Assembly: GCA_002436015.1 (NCBI GenBank)
Contig: DIXJ01000009.1
Coordinates: forward strand, 1 to 64,000
DNA from: Synergistaceae bacterium UBA6083
GTDB lineage: Bacteria; Synergistota; Synergistia; Synergistales; 79-D21
Direction: 5' to 3'
Length of the DNA stretch: 64,000 nt
Both the position numbers and the translations under genes were made by a program. Each line of letters starts with the position of its first letter. Position 1 is the first letter of the stretch. A model generated the notes under the pieces. That model had not been told where the DNA came from. It saw nothing but the letters and a program-made list of their open reading frames with translations, and did no database searches. This document shows positions 42,271 to 52,072 of this stretch, piece after piece.

Positions 42271-43788
42271 ATGAGGTTTGATGAGGGTGTGGCCTTCCTG
42301 GACGAAAAAGGGTTGCTTTGTTCTGCCACGTGGGGCAGGCATGACCCTTGTGCTGCATTCGAGATCAAGAGGATTACCCATCACACCTCGAAAGTGACCG
42401 AAGGGTCACTTTTCTGCTGCCTGCCAGGGGCGCGACACGATGGTCACGACTTCGCTGAGGAGGCTTTAAAAAAAGGTGCGGTTGCCCTGCTCTGCGAAAG
42501 ACCGCTTGACATTGAACTCCCGCAGATACTCGTGAATGACGCGCGACAGGCCATGGCTCCCCTTGCCGCGTTCATTTGCGGCTTTCCCGCAGACACGCTG
42601 AAAATGATTGCTCTCACGGGGACGAACGGAAAGAGCACGACGACCTACCTTGTTCGTTCCGTTCTTGAGTCCGCCGGACTTCCGACAGGGCTTCTCGGAA
42701 CAATCGCCTATCACGATGGAAGAATTGAAACCCTTGCCGACCGGACAACGCCCGAGAGCGATGAAATCCAGGAGTGGCTTTCGAGGATGGTGAAAAACGG
42801 GTGCAAGGCTTGCGTTATGGAGGCTTCTTCCCATGGCCTTGAACAGGGACGCCTCTGGGGCTGCCGTTTCGACGCCGCCGGTTTCACGAACCTCACGCCC
42901 GAACACCTTGATTTCCACGGGGAAATGGAAACCTATTTCCAGGCAAAACGAAGACTCTTTTCCGAGTTTACGAGAGGGGAATGGGTGGGGGCGGCAAATG
43001 CGGATGACCCCTTCGGACGGCGCATCATCGCAGAATTCAGCCCAAACGTCATTCCGTACGGGTTGATCGCAGGAGGTCCCGAAAGTATCCGTGCAAACCT
43101 TATCTCGATGAACTTGCAGGGGATTCGACTTGAGATCCTGTTCCCGGGTGGAGTTTCCGCTAGAGTCCTGAAAATCCCCTTGACCGGGCGCTACAACATC
43201 TACAATATCCTTTCTGCGGCAACTATTGCCTGGGGAATGGGCATTGGAGAGGCAGCAATCGGCCGGGGGCTGGAAAAAGCTCCCCAAGTGCCGGGTCGCC
43301 TTGAAAGGTATCTTTTTGAAAATGGGGTTTGTTGCATTATTGACTATGCACACAGCCCGGATGCCCTCCGGAATGTCTTGAAAACCTTGGGGGAACTTGC
43401 GAGAGGAAAGATCTGGTCGGTATTCGGAATGGGCGGGGATCGGTATGCACCCAATCGGCCCCTCATGGGAGAGGTCGCTTCGGAGTTTGCTGACGAACTT
43501 GTCATAACGATGGATAACCCGCGGAGCGAAGACCCAGCCTCGATAGCTCACCAGATAGGTGAAGGCATCCAGGGAGGCAAGCGCCTCGCAAGCCACAGGA
43601 TCATCCTCGATCGTCCGGAGGCGATCCATTATGCCCTGGACTGCGCAAAAGCGGGAGATATTGTCCTGGTCTCCGGGAAGGGACCGGAACCGTACATCAT
43701 CATCGGGGAAAAGACCCTGCCCTATAGTGACAGGGAAACGGTGAAGAACTGGGCGAAAGCCCGGGGAATGGAGTGGCCCGGTGCGTAA
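42271..43788 (+). CDS. murE: UDP-MurNAc-tripeptide synthetase, probably meso-DAP-adding
   Basis: MurE adds the third amino acid to the peptidoglycan stem peptide. The 505-residue protein has the P-loop TGTNGKSTTTY, MEASSHGL, LTPEHLDFHG and IDYAHSPDAL. The substrate signature DNPR, in MDNPRSEDP, is the meso-diaminopimelate type. ATG at 42271 follows GGAAAGGAG; longer in-frame starts would run into ftsI. It overlaps murF by 8 bp. Confidence 0.95.
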   Translation: MRFDEGVAFLDEKGLLCSATWGRHDPCAAFEIKRITHHTSKVTEGSLFCCLPGARHDGHDFAEEALKKGAVALLCERPLDIELPQILVNDARQAMAPLAAFICGFPADTLKMIALTGTNGKSTTTYLVRSVLESAGLPTGLLGTIAYHDGRIETLADRTTPESDEIQEWLSRMVKNGCKACVMEASSHGLEQGRLWGCRFDAAGFTNLTPEHLDFHGEMETYFQAKRRLFSEFTRGEWVGAANADDPFGRRIIAEFSPNVIPYGLIAGGPESIRANLISMNLQGIRLEILFPGGVSARVLKIPLTGRYNIYNILSAATIAWGMGIGEAAIGRGLEKAPQVPGRLERYLFENGVCCIIDYAHSPDALRNVLKTLGELARGKIWSVFGMGGDRYAPNRPLMGEVASEFADELVITMDNPRSEDPASIAHQIGEGIQGGKRLASHRIILDRPEAIHYALDCAKAGDIVLVSGKGPEPYIIIGEKTLPYSDRETVKNWAKARGMEWPGA

Positions 43789-45175
43789 GGAAAGGCCGAA
43801 ACTGGTCGAATCGGCAGCCTGGTGCGAGGGTCGCTTCCTGGGGCCCGACGGGTATTTGCCTGAACGCCTCTGGACGGACAGCAGGGATGTCCAGCCAGGG
43901 GACGGTTTCGTCGCCCTTCCCGGGGAACACGCGGATGGGCATCGTTTCGTGGGAGAGGCTCTAACAAAGGGGGTCCTCCTTTTGGTTGGAACAGAACAGG
44001 GACTTGCTCCCTGGACAGACGCTATAAGTAAGGCCGGGGTATCCTGTCTCATCGTCGAGGATGCTGAAAAAGCCCTTGTCAGGATCGCAGAAACCTATCT
44101 CGGGGAAGTTGCTCCCCGTGAGCGTGTTGCGGTGACAGGAAGTGTCGGGAAAACAACGACGCGCGAACTGATCCGATCGGCCCTGGAAACCTCGGTTCGC
44201 GTGCACGCTGCACGGAGAAGCCACAACACGCTCGTCGGATGCGCACTGACCGTCCTGGGCATGCCACCGGATACGGAAGTGATCGTTTTCGAAATGGGGA
44301 CAAACCATCCCGGGGAAATTGCAGGAATTGTCGAGCATTTCCCTCCGACGGTTGCCGTGATTACGGCCGTTGCCCCGGTTCACCTGGAGGGTTTGGGAGA
44401 CCTTGAAGGAGTCCTCGCTGCCAAGCTTGAGATCATTCCGCGGGATGGCCTGGGTTTGCTCATTTTCAACTCCGACGATGATAGGCTTCGCGGAGCCCTG
44501 GAGCAGGGCAATTTTCCCATCCGGATGGCCGGGGTGGGTTTTAGGAAAGGAAGTACCCTGATCTTAACCGAAGCTACGGAGAACTCCGAAGGCAACCTCC
44601 GGGTAGGGCTTTCCTACGGAGGGCAAAGCTGGATTTGCCAATCCTCACTGAAGGGGGCCCACCATGCGAACAATCTCGGCTTTGCGATAATGGTCGGCCT
44701 TTCGATGCATATTCCACCGGAATGTCTCCTGAGGGGGGTCTCATCGATCCCCCCCCTGAAGGGGCGAGGGAAGTGGATTCGCAATGGCAGGGTACATCTT
44801 GTGATCGATGAATCCTATAATGCCAACCCCTCTTCCGTTTCTGCGGCTCTCGAAGTTCTAGGGAAACTGCAGGTTCCAGGTCGCCGTTGGGCGGTTCTCG
44901 GGGGGATGAGGGAACTGGGGGAAGCTTCAAAGGACCTGCATCGGATGATCCTTGCAAAAACGCAATTCCTTGACGGGGTCGTCCTTGTGGGGGAGGAGTG
45001 GGAATCCTTCAGGGAGGAAACGGAGTCAGGCGCTCTCTCCCTGTGGTGGGCCAAGGATGGGGAGGACGCAGGCTCTCTCCTTGAGCGGATTGTCGGAACG
45101 GAAGACACGGTGCTTGTGAAAGGGTCCAGGAGCTACGGTCTTGAATCAGTCGTGGAAGGGCTTTCTCGGCCATGA
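43781..45175 (+). CDS. murF: UDP-MurNAc-tripeptide--D-Ala-D-Ala ligase
   Basis: MurF attaches D-Ala-D-Ala to the UDP-MurNAc peptide using ATP. The 464-residue protein carries LWTDSRDVQPGDGFVALPGE, the P-loop TGSVGKTTTREL, EMGTNHPGEI and DESYNANPSSV. Ser-Val in place of Asn-Gly in the P-loop is the normal MurF form. GTG at 43781 overlaps murE and follows GGAG. The 3' end overlaps mraY in an ATGA arrangement. Confidence 0.95.
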   Translation: MRKERPKLVESAAWCEGRFLGPDGYLPERLWTDSRDVQPGDGFVALPGEHADGHRFVGEALTKGVLLLVGTEQGLAPWTDAISKAGVSCLIVEDAEKALVRIAETYLGEVAPRERVAVTGSVGKTTTRELIRSALETSVRVHAARRSHNTLVGCALTVLGMPPDTEVIVFEMGTNHPGEIAGIVEHFPPTVAVITAVAPVHLEGLGDLEGVLAAKLEIIPRDGLGLLIFNSDDDRLRGALEQGNFPIRMAGVGFRKGSTLILTEATENSEGNLRVGLSYGGQSWICQSSLKGAHHANNLGFAIMVGLSMHIPPECLLRGVSSIPPLKGRGKWIRNGRVHLVIDESYNANPSSVSAALEVLGKLQVPGRRWAVLGGMRELGEASKDLHRMILAKTQFLDGVVLVGEEWESFREETESGALSLWWAKDGEDAGSLLERIVGTEDTVLVKGSRSYGLESVVEGLSRP

Positions 45176-46137
45176 ATGCCCTGATGGCAGGGGCATTGAG
45201 CTCGATTGTCGGCGTCGCAACCATCTTCCTGGAAGGATGCTGGATTCGGCTCGTCCGAAAGTGGGAAATAAGGCAAGTGGAAAAGTCCTACGGTCTTGCC
45301 AGCCACGTCGAGAGGAAGAGCGGGACTCCCACGATGGGAGGAGTCGTCTTCCCTCTTGCCTGTGTCCTGGGACTTGCCGCAGCCGGCGGGATTCGATGGG
45401 CTTCTATTCCCGGAATCTGGGGGTTGCCCCTTGGAGCTTTTGCGGTCGGGTTCACAGACGATTGGCTCAAATTTTCCAGCAAGTCGAGTGAAGGACTGAA
45501 GTCCATAGAAAAACTCGCCCTACAGGTTGTTGTCGCCCTGCCATGGAGTGCCTACGTTGTGCTAATGGACAGGGTAATCCTTTTGCCGGGGATTTCGTTT
45601 CAACCTCTCCTTGCAATCCTCGTCCTGACTTTTTTCTCTGTTGGGATGATGAACGCTGTGAATGTGACCGACGGGCTGGATGGACTTGCCGCCGGAATTT
45701 CCGGGATCAGTTTCCTTGGGTTGGCATTGCTATCTGGACCAGGTTCCCCTGCGGCGGTCCAGGCGGCATGCATCGGCCTGGGGCTCTGCACCGGGTTCTT
45801 ATGGCATAATGCCTATCCCGCCAGCGTCTTCATGGGAGACGGGGGGTCGCATTTCCTGGGAGGACTCCTGGTGAGTCTGTGCGTCGTCGGCGGCGGGCTG
45901 CCTTTCCTGGTTCCCTTTGGTTTCCTTTTCGGAGTGGAACTGGTGAGTGTCGCAATCCAGATCGTAGCCATACGCGGGTTCAAGCGCAAGGTCTTCAGGA
46001 TGAGCCCGCTGCATCACCACTTTGAGCTTCTGGGTTGGGCGGAAACGCAGGTGGTCGTCCGTTTCTGGCTTGTTCATGCCGGGGGGATGATCGGAACGGG
46101 TTTCGCCCTTAAAAAGGCACTGGAAGTCTGGGGGTAA
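45172..46137 (+). CDS. mraY: Phospho-MurNAc-pentapeptide translocase
   Basis: MraY transfers phospho-MurNAc-pentapeptide to undecaprenyl phosphate, forming lipid I in the inner membrane. The 321-residue polytopic protein has KSGTPTMGG, the catalytic DDWLK, NVTDGLDGLAAG and the SPLHHHFELLGW stretch. Ten or so hydrophobic segments are visible. Start and stop abut or overlap with murF and murD, showing tight translational coupling. Confidence 0.96.
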   Translation: MNALMAGALSSIVGVATIFLEGCWIRLVRKWEIRQVEKSYGLASHVERKSGTPTMGGVVFPLACVLGLAAAGGIRWASIPGIWGLPLGAFAVGFTDDWLKFSSKSSEGLKSIEKLALQVVVALPWSAYVVLMDRVILLPGISFQPLLAILVLTFFSVGMMNAVNVTDGLDGLAAGISGISFLGLALLSGPGSPAAVQAACIGLGLCTGFLWHNAYPASVFMGDGGSHFLGGLLVSLCVVGGGLPFLVPFGFLFGVELVSVAIQIVAIRGFKRKVFRMSPLHHHFELLGWAETQVVVRFWLVHAGGMIGTGFALKKALEVWG

Positions 46138-46141
46138 TCGC

Positions 46142-47533
46142 ATGCGAGTTGGGGGATGCCTTGAAGGAGTCAAGATCGGAGTCATAGGGGCGGGGTTGAG
46201 CGGAATATCGCTGGCATCCCTCGCTGCTCAAAAGCAAGCCACCGTCTTTGTTTCCGATTGCGGAACATTCCGCGAGAAAACTGCGGAAGAGTTGACTTCC
46301 CGGGGAATCGGGTTCGAATTCGGCGGGCATGGAGACCGTCTCTGGGAATCGGACCTGATCGTGCTGAGTTCTGGTATTTCACCTGCTGCCCTGCCGGTCA
46401 GGGAAGCGGAAAGACGGGGCATCCCCATCGTCGGGGAACTAGATTTCGTCGCCCCTCACCTAAAAGGGAGACTCGTGGGTGTCACGGGGAGCAATGGTAA
46501 ATCCACAACCACGGAGCTCGTGGGGCACCTTCTCAAGGGATTGGGGGAGAAGGCGGCTGCGATCGGGAACATCGGCCGACCCCTTGCGGACTACGCGGAC
46601 TCGGACCTTGATTTTCTCGTGATGGAGCTGAGCAGTTTCCAGCTTAACTGGGCAAGCGAGCTTTCAGTAGACGTTGCGATTGTAACGAACCTTGACCCGG
46701 ATCACCTTGACTGGCACGGATCCTACGAAAATTACGTTGCGGCCAAGGCAAACCTCCTCAGGATGCAGAAGCCCGGCAAATGGGCGATCATCCAGGAGCG
46801 GGAGCTTGATTTTTTTAAGGAAATTCCATCGATTCACCGACTGGCCCTTGGATGGAAAAGCGGCATAACCCGGGTTGATGGCCGGATTGAAATGGGAGAT
46901 ACCGAGGCGACCCTGCGGCGGGAAGGTGTCTCACGGTTGTTGTTCCGTTATGGGAACCTCCCTCTCCTAGGGCGGCACAACCTTGAAAATGCAGCCATGG
47001 CAATGGCTGCGATCGATCTTCTAGGGTTGGACACGGCCCGGGCCGAGCCCCTGCTGGCCTCCTTCCCGGCGCTTCCTCACCGGTGCGAAGCGGTCGCAAC
47101 GATAGACGGCGTGAACTATGTCGACGACTCGAAGGGAACCAACGTTGCCGCCAGCATGACCGCACTCGGTTCCCTCCCCGGCGTAAAGATTGTCATCCTG
47201 GGGGGGCAAGGCAAGGGAGAAGAGTACACTCCCCTGGCAGAGGCGGTCAAGAAGCATGCACGGATCGCTCTCGTTCTGGGGGCAGAGCGGGAAAAAATCG
47301 TAGAATCCCTTCAAAGGGTGCAATTTGAGGGGATCGTCCCGGTCGAGGACATGGAAGAAGCGGTGGAAAGAGCTCGTCGGGAAGCTTGTCCGGGAGAGAC
47401 CGTTCTTCTTTCACCGGCCTGCACAAGCTGGGATGCCTATCCCAACTACAAGGAGCGCGGAAAGCATTTCCAGAGGTTGGTCCATGCCATGCAGGGAGGG
47501 GAAACCGTTGGGGATTGCCCGGAACGCACCTGA
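46142..47533 (+). CDS. murD: UDP-MurNAc-L-alanine--D-glutamate ligase
   Basis: MurD adds D-glutamate to UDP-MurNAc-L-Ala. The 463-residue protein has an N-terminal UDP-binding Rossmann fold (IGVIGAGLSGIS), the P-loop TGSNGKSTTTEL, VMELSSFQL, LDPDHLDWHGS and the C-terminal VDDSKGTN and LSPACTSWDAYPNYKERG motifs. All expected motifs are present. Its 3' end overlaps the ftsW start by 26 bp. Confidence 0.96.
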   Translation: MRVGGCLEGVKIGVIGAGLSGISLASLAAQKQATVFVSDCGTFREKTAEELTSRGIGFEFGGHGDRLWESDLIVLSSGISPAALPVREAERRGIPIVGELDFVAPHLKGRLVGVTGSNGKSTTTELVGHLLKGLGEKAAAIGNIGRPLADYADSDLDFLVMELSSFQLNWASELSVDVAIVTNLDPDHLDWHGSYENYVAAKANLLRMQKPGKWAIIQERELDFFKEIPSIHRLALGWKSGITRVDGRIEMGDTEATLRREGVSRLLFRYGNLPLLGRHNLENAAMAMAAIDLLGLDTARAEPLLASFPALPHRCEAVATIDGVNYVDDSKGTNVAASMTALGSLPGVKIVILGGQGKGEEYTPLAEAVKKHARIALVLGAEREKIVESLQRVQFEGIVPVEDMEEAVERARREACPGETVLLSPACTSWDAYPNYKERGKHFQRLVHAMQGGETVGDCPERT

Positions 47534-48644
47534 TTCCCCCCCCAGGTCCCATCAGGAGCACGGGAGCGCGGATCCCTTGCTTTGGCTGATCCCGCTCCTC
47601 CTGAGCGGGATTGGGGTCATCATGATCAGCTCTTCGTCGAGCCCAATTTCCATGGCTCGGTTCGGATCGCCTCAGGCTTTGGGAATCAAGCAGGCCGTAT
47701 GGCTGTTGTTAGGTCTCCTGGTTATGTTGATCACCTATTCGGTGCCAATCGAAGCCTGGAGGAAGAAGAGCGGACTTTTCTGGGTGATTGCCGTAGTTTT
47801 CTGTTTTTTGCCCCTTTTCCCTGTTACGGGGGTTTCGGCAGGCGGTGCAAGACGATGGGTCAACCTCGGCATTGTAACGGTCCAGGCGGCGGATGTTCTC
47901 TTTTTCGCCTTCACCCTTCACGCAAGCCGAAAGCTATTCGAAAACCGGGGTAAGGAAACACCGGCTGGAAGTTTTTTCAAGGTCGTCATCTTGGGAGCGA
48001 TCTCAGTGATTCCGTTGCTCCTTCAGCCGGACATGGGGAGTACGATCCTTGTCTTTATCCTGGCGATGGGTATCTATGTCCCGCTTTTTGGCTGGGGCTT
48101 CCCTCTGGTTTTCGGGGGAGGACTGGCGGCCCTGGGGTTCCCGTTCATTTTCACTCACGGCTACCGGCTCCGGCGCTTGAAAGCCTTCCTCGATCCTTGG
48201 GAAGAGCCCCTCGGGAGCGGTTTCCAGGCTATTCAGGGCCTTGTGGCCTTTTCCAACGGTGGAATCTGGGGAATGGGGTTGGGGCAGGGACTTCAGAAAC
48301 TCAAGTACCTGCCGGCTTCCCACACGGACTTTATCCTGGCTGCAATAGGAGAAGAACTGGGTTTGGCGGGATCTCTTTCGGTTATTGCCCTTTTCGGTTT
48401 GTGGTATTTCCGGTTGCTTGGCCACTGGCGCCGTCTGGAGGGTTCCTTCGAGGCTTGCCTGGTCTGGGGATTGTGCCTTAACGTCTTTATCCAGATGGCG
48501 ATCAATATCGGCGGTGTGACGAAGTTGATTCCGCTGACCGGGATGCCCTTGCCTTTCCTGAGTTACGGAGGGAGTTCCCTGGTCATGATGTGGGCCAGGG
48601 TAGGGCTCCTCCTGAGGCTAAGCCGATGCCGACAGCTTGCGTAA
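47508..48644 (+). CDS. ftsW: SEDS-family peptidoglycan polymerase FtsW
   Basis: This septal glycosyltransferase is partner of FtsI. The 378-residue SEDS protein has about ten membrane helices and conserved GARRW, QPDMGSTI, YRLRRLKAFLDPW, SHTDFILAAIGEELG and GMPLPFLSYGGSSL. Its place in dcw between murD and murG supports FtsW rather than RodA. TTG at 47508 is chosen because GGGAGGGG lies 7 bp upstream; ATG at 47484 lacks a good site. Confidence 0.93.
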   Translation: MGIARNAPDSPPRSHQEHGSADPLLWLIPLLLSGIGVIMISSSSSPISMARFGSPQALGIKQAVWLLLGLLVMLITYSVPIEAWRKKSGLFWVIAVVFCFLPLFPVTGVSAGGARRWVNLGIVTVQAADVLFFAFTLHASRKLFENRGKETPAGSFFKVVILGAISVIPLLLQPDMGSTILVFILAMGIYVPLFGWGFPLVFGGGLAALGFPFIFTHGYRLRRLKAFLDPWEEPLGSGFQAIQGLVAFSNGGIWGMGLGQGLQKLKYLPASHTDFILAAIGEELGLAGSLSVIALFGLWYFRLLGHWRRLEGSFEACLVWGLCLNVFIQMAINIGGVTKLIPLTGMPLPFLSYGGSSLVMMWARVGLLLRLSRCRQLA

Positions 48645-49732
48645 AACGTCTCGTCCTTGTGGCGGGGGGAACCGGTGGTCATATCTGCCCCGCGATGGCG
48701 TTCGGCCAATGGTTAGCTTCCACGGTTGGGAACATTGAAATAACCTATGTCTCGGGGAGCCGACCCCTTGAGCGGGAGATTTACGGGAATGCCGGGATGG
48801 AAGCGGTCATCCTGCCGTGCGAGGGGTCCCCAATAGGAACGAGGGGGGCCGCTTCGTTGACCCGCTGGCTGCAGATTTTCCGGGCAGTGGGAGAAATGGG
48901 TCACCTGTTCAGGCAAAGAAAGCCAGACGCATGCGTCCTGTTTGGAGGTTATGTTTCTTTCCCGGCTCTTGCAGCTGGAAGGTTGCAAGGTGTTCCCATC
49001 CTGGTTCACGAGCAGAACGCCGTTGCGGGACGGGTCACGCGCTTGGGAGTGAGATTGGGTGCCAGGCTTTTGTCAGGCTGGAATGAGTGCAGACCCTTTT
49101 CACCAAGCCAGTTCGCCCCGGTAGGAACCCCGGTTCGCTCCATGAAGCGTTTGCCTCGCCGGGAAGCTTGGAATAAACTAGGCTTGGGTGAGTTTCCCGG
49201 CGGAATAAACTGCCTCGTCCTTGGTGGATCCTTGGGGAGTCGTTCCCTTAGCGAAAGGGTCGTTGAGATATCGAGGTTAGCCGATTTTCGGGAATGGTCC
49301 TTCCTTGTCATGGGGAAGGAATCGGGGGATAATCACCTGTCGGATAGAGTCTGGGGGATACCGCGGCGTTGGGACATGGAAATGCTTTACTCCCTGGCGG
49401 ATGTTGCAGTTGTAAGGGGAGGAGCTTCAACCCTGTCTGAGTTGCGGGCCTGGGCGATTCCGGCCCTGGTTGTTCCCTGGCCTGGGTCTCGGGACGATCA
49501 CCAGTCTGTCAACGCGCAGCTTTTCAGAGATGGCGGACATGGGCTTGTCTGGGATGAGGTTCAGGGCAACGTGGCGGAATTTGTGGCCAAGCTGCAGCAA
49601 CTGGGGCCACCGTGTGATGCGGGGGAAACCTTCCCCGCGGACCCGGGAATCGCGGCAGAGCAAATCAATCAGAGCTTTTTAAGGGAAATCCTCAGGACTC
49701 TTGAAGGGAGAGACGGAAGTTGGACGGACTAA
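48626..49732 (+). CDS. murG: UDP-GlcNAc transferase MurG (lipid II synthase)
   Basis: MurG adds GlcNAc to lipid I on the cytoplasmic face. The 368-residue GT-B protein has LVLVAGGTGGHICPAMA, FGGYVSFPALAAG, HEQNAVAGRVTR, LGGSLGSRSLSE and RGGASTLSELRAWAIPALVVPWP with the donor-binding region. ATG at 48626 overlaps ftsW by 19 bp and the gene overlaps murC by 13 bp, so expression is coupled. A weak ribosome site may rely on read-through from ftsW. Confidence 0.95.
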   Translation: MPTACVKRLVLVAGGTGGHICPAMAFGQWLASTVGNIEITYVSGSRPLEREIYGNAGMEAVILPCEGSPIGTRGAASLTRWLQIFRAVGEMGHLFRQRKPDACVLFGGYVSFPALAAGRLQGVPILVHEQNAVAGRVTRLGVRLGARLLSGWNECRPFSPSQFAPVGTPVRSMKRLPRREAWNKLGLGEFPGGINCLVLGGSLGSRSLSERVVEISRLADFREWSFLVMGKESGDNHLSDRVWGIPRRWDMEMLYSLADVAVVRGGASTLSELRAWAIPALVVPWPGSRDDHQSVNAQLFRDGGHGLVWDEVQGNVAEFVAKLQQLGPPCDAGETFPADPGIAAEQINQSFLREILRTLEGRDGSWTD

Positions 49733-51171
49733 AACTGAGCCATGACAGGATCAGGAACGTCCACCTGCTTGGAATCGGAGGTTCAGGGATGAGCGGGTTG
49801 GCAGCGCTTCTTTCCGAACTCGGCTTCGAGGTATCAGGGTGCGACATGGCTCACTCTTACTACATGGAAAAACTGCTTGCCCGGAGGGTTGATTGCGTCC
49901 TTGGGCACGATCCTGCCCACCTGGACCGCTACAGCCCCGACTTGCTGGTTTACAGCAGCGCTATTCCCGATCATAACGAGGAACTGATCGAGGCTGGCAG
50001 GCGAGGAATCTCGATCGCCCGGCGCGCAGAGGTCCTAAGTGCCCTCTTCAATGAGCGCTTTGGCGTTGGGATCGCAGGGACCCACGGAAAGACGACTACG
50101 TCGTCGATGGCAGCATTGATCCTTGACCGTGCGGGGCTGAAGCCAACCGTGGCCATCGGGGGTGAAATCTGCGACATCGGGGCGAATGCCCGCCTGGGAG
50201 CGGGACTTCCCATGGTAGCTGAACTTGACGAGAGCGATGGTTCGTTTGAGCTATTTCGGACGAATGTTGCGGTTGTCACCAACGTGGATTGGGATCATGT
50301 CGACCACTACAAAAGCCGGCAAGAAGTCGAATGGGCCTTTACCCGCTTCCTGAAGAACCGTAAGAAGGATTCATCCGTTGTCATTTGTGGGGAAGACCTT
50401 GGGGCGGCGAGACTCATCGAGCTAAACCGGGCGGACGGGGGAGCGGCATCTTACACGACTTACGGCTGGGGGTCAGGATGGGATTGGGGCGCTTTTGACG
50501 TTGACCACATCCCCGGTGGCGGAGTTTCATTCGGCGTCCTTCACCATGGAAAGGTGAAGGGTTCGATCACCCTGAAGGTTTCGGGAGACCACAACGTCCT
50601 GAACGCATTGGCTGCCTGTGCGGCTTCATCTTGCATGAACGTCCCCTTTGAAACGGCGAGTGATGCCCTTAAAGCGTTCAAGGGAGCAAAGCGTCGTCTC
50701 CAGTACATGGGTTCGGTGGGTGAGATAGACCTTTACGACGATTACGGCCATCACCCCAGGGAAGTGGCGGCGACACTTAGGGCTGTCCACTCGGTCTTCC
50801 CCGGCCGCCGAATCGTAACCCTGTTCCAGCCTCATCGGTTTACCCGGACTGCTGCCCTTTACAGGGATTTCGCCGAGGTCTTGACTCAGGCCGACCGCCT
50901 GTTTCTGGTCCCTATCTATGGGGCCGACGAAGTGCCCATCCCGGGGGTGTGTTCAGATCTCATCGCCCGGACGATGATCGAAAAGGGTGCTCGCCAGGTA
51001 ACGCTCTGCAACGACCTTGCGGAAGCGGTAGAGCGGATCGGTGCGGAAGCACGGCGTGCCGACCTTGTCCTAACCCTGGGGGCAGGGAATGTCAACGCGG
51101 CTTGCGAACAGCTCATGAGCCGCCTCGAGCAACAAGAGTCCGTAGCCAATGCCATGGCCTGCAGCGCTTGA
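49720..51171 (+). CDS. murC: UDP-MurNAc--L-alanine ligase
   Basis: MurC adds the first amino acid, L-Ala, to UDP-MurNAc. The 483-residue protein has the N-terminal HLLGIGGSGMSGLA, SSAIPDHNEEL, the P-loop GTHGKTTTSS, ELDESDGSF, NVDWDHVDHY and DDYGHHPREVAATL. TTG at 49720 overlaps murG by 13 bp and follows GGGAG. It overlaps murB by 23 bp at its 3' end. Confidence 0.96.
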   Translation: MDGLKLSHDRIRNVHLLGIGGSGMSGLAALLSELGFEVSGCDMAHSYYMEKLLARRVDCVLGHDPAHLDRYSPDLLVYSSAIPDHNEELIEAGRRGISIARRAEVLSALFNERFGVGIAGTHGKTTTSSMAALILDRAGLKPTVAIGGEICDIGANARLGAGLPMVAELDESDGSFELFRTNVAVVTNVDWDHVDHYKSRQEVEWAFTRFLKNRKKDSSVVICGEDLGAARLIELNRADGGAASYTTYGWGSGWDWGAFDVDHIPGGGVSFGVLHHGKVKGSITLKVSGDHNVLNALAACAASSCMNVPFETASDALKAFKGAKRRLQYMGSVGEIDLYDDYGHHPREVAATLRAVHSVFPGRRIVTLFQPHRFTRTAALYRDFAEVLTQADRLFLVPIYGADEVPIPGVCSDLIARTMIEKGARQVTLCNDLAEAVERIGAEARRADLVLTLGAGNVNAACEQLMSRLEQQESVANAMACSA

Positions 51172-52072
51172 ACGACAACTGAAAATCTCCCTGCAGAATC
51201 GTGTCCCTCTTGCTCCCTTGACTACATGGAAGGCGGGGGGCGAGGCAGAGTTCCTTCTGGCCCCGCGCGAACCCCATGAAGCATGCGGAGCCTTTGCATT
51301 CTGCCAAGAGGAAGGCATAACGACCTGGCGGATCGGCGGGGGCAGTAATATCCTTGTCCATCCAGCGGGCCTTGCTGGGCTCACCGTGTGGATGGGGCGA
51401 ATGGACAGCTTCTCCTGGGCTTGGGGGGACCATGGGATGCTTCTTGTCGAAGCAGATGCCGGATGTCCGACTCGGCGTCTGCTTAATTTTTGCCTTTCCC
51501 ACGGTTTTTCAGGCCTGGAATTTGCCACAGGGATTCACGGGAGCATCGGTGGTGCCCTGATGTGCAACGCGGGGGCGGGGGCAGATTCCATGGGGCAATC
51601 CGTAGAATGGGTGGAATCGGTGGAGAGGGACGGAAGTCTCAGGCGCTGGGATTCCACTGATATCCGTTTTGGTTACCGGTTCAGTTCGCTCGCGTCTGAA
51701 CCCCGGCTGGTAACCCGGTGCTGCTTGAAGCTTGAAGTCGCAGAGAGGCCGCATGTCAGGGAAAAAGTCTTGCGGTTTTGGTCGCTCCGCAAGGGACAGC
51801 CGCACGGAGCGATGACAGCCGGATGTGTGTTCAAGAACCCTGGGCTTGGAATGGAACCCGCGGGACTTTTGCTAGACCGGTCAGGCTGCAAGGAGTTGAC
51901 TGTCGGAAACGCAAGGGTTTCGCCACTCCATGCTAATTTCGTTGAAAATCTCGGTTCTGGCACAGCCAGTGATATCTGGGACCTCATTCGCCTCTGCAGG
52001 CAGCGAGTTTATGAGACGACCGGGGTTTGGCTGGAATTGGAGGTGAACCTCCTCGGTGGCCCTTGGGAGTAA
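51149..52072 (+). CDS. murB: UDP-N-acetylenolpyruvoylglucosamine reductase
   Basis: MurB reduces UDP-GlcNAc-enolpyruvate to UDP-MurNAc with FAD and NADPH. The 307-residue protein has TTWKAGGEAE, IGGGSNILV, EFATGIHGSIGGAL and TAGCVFKNP. In the last motif Cys stands at the place of the E. coli proton-donor Ser, a variant also seen in other MurB proteins. ATG at 51149 lies in the end of murC, and the 3' end overlaps the FtsQ-like gene by 17 bp. Confidence 0.94.
   Translation: MPWPAALERQLKISLQNRVPLAPLTTWKAGGEAEFLLAPREPHEACGAFAFCQEEGITTWRIGGGSNILVHPAGLAGLTVWMGRMDSFSWAWGDHGMLLVEADAGCPTRRLLNFCLSHGFSGLEFATGIHGSIGGALMCNAGAGADSMGQSVEWVESVERDGSLRRWDSTDIRFGYRFSSLASEPRLVTRCCLKLEVAERPHVREKVLRFWSLRKGQPHGAMTAGCVFKNPGLGMEPAGLLLDRSGCKELTVGNARVSPLHANFVENLGSGTASDIWDLIRLCRQRVYETTGVWLELEVNLLGGPWE

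Noticed and set aside
51149..52072. Cys in the MurB motif AGCVFKNP as loss of the catalytic Ser
   Set aside because: MurB proteins with Cys at this place are common enough that this is a family variant rather than an inactive enzyme.
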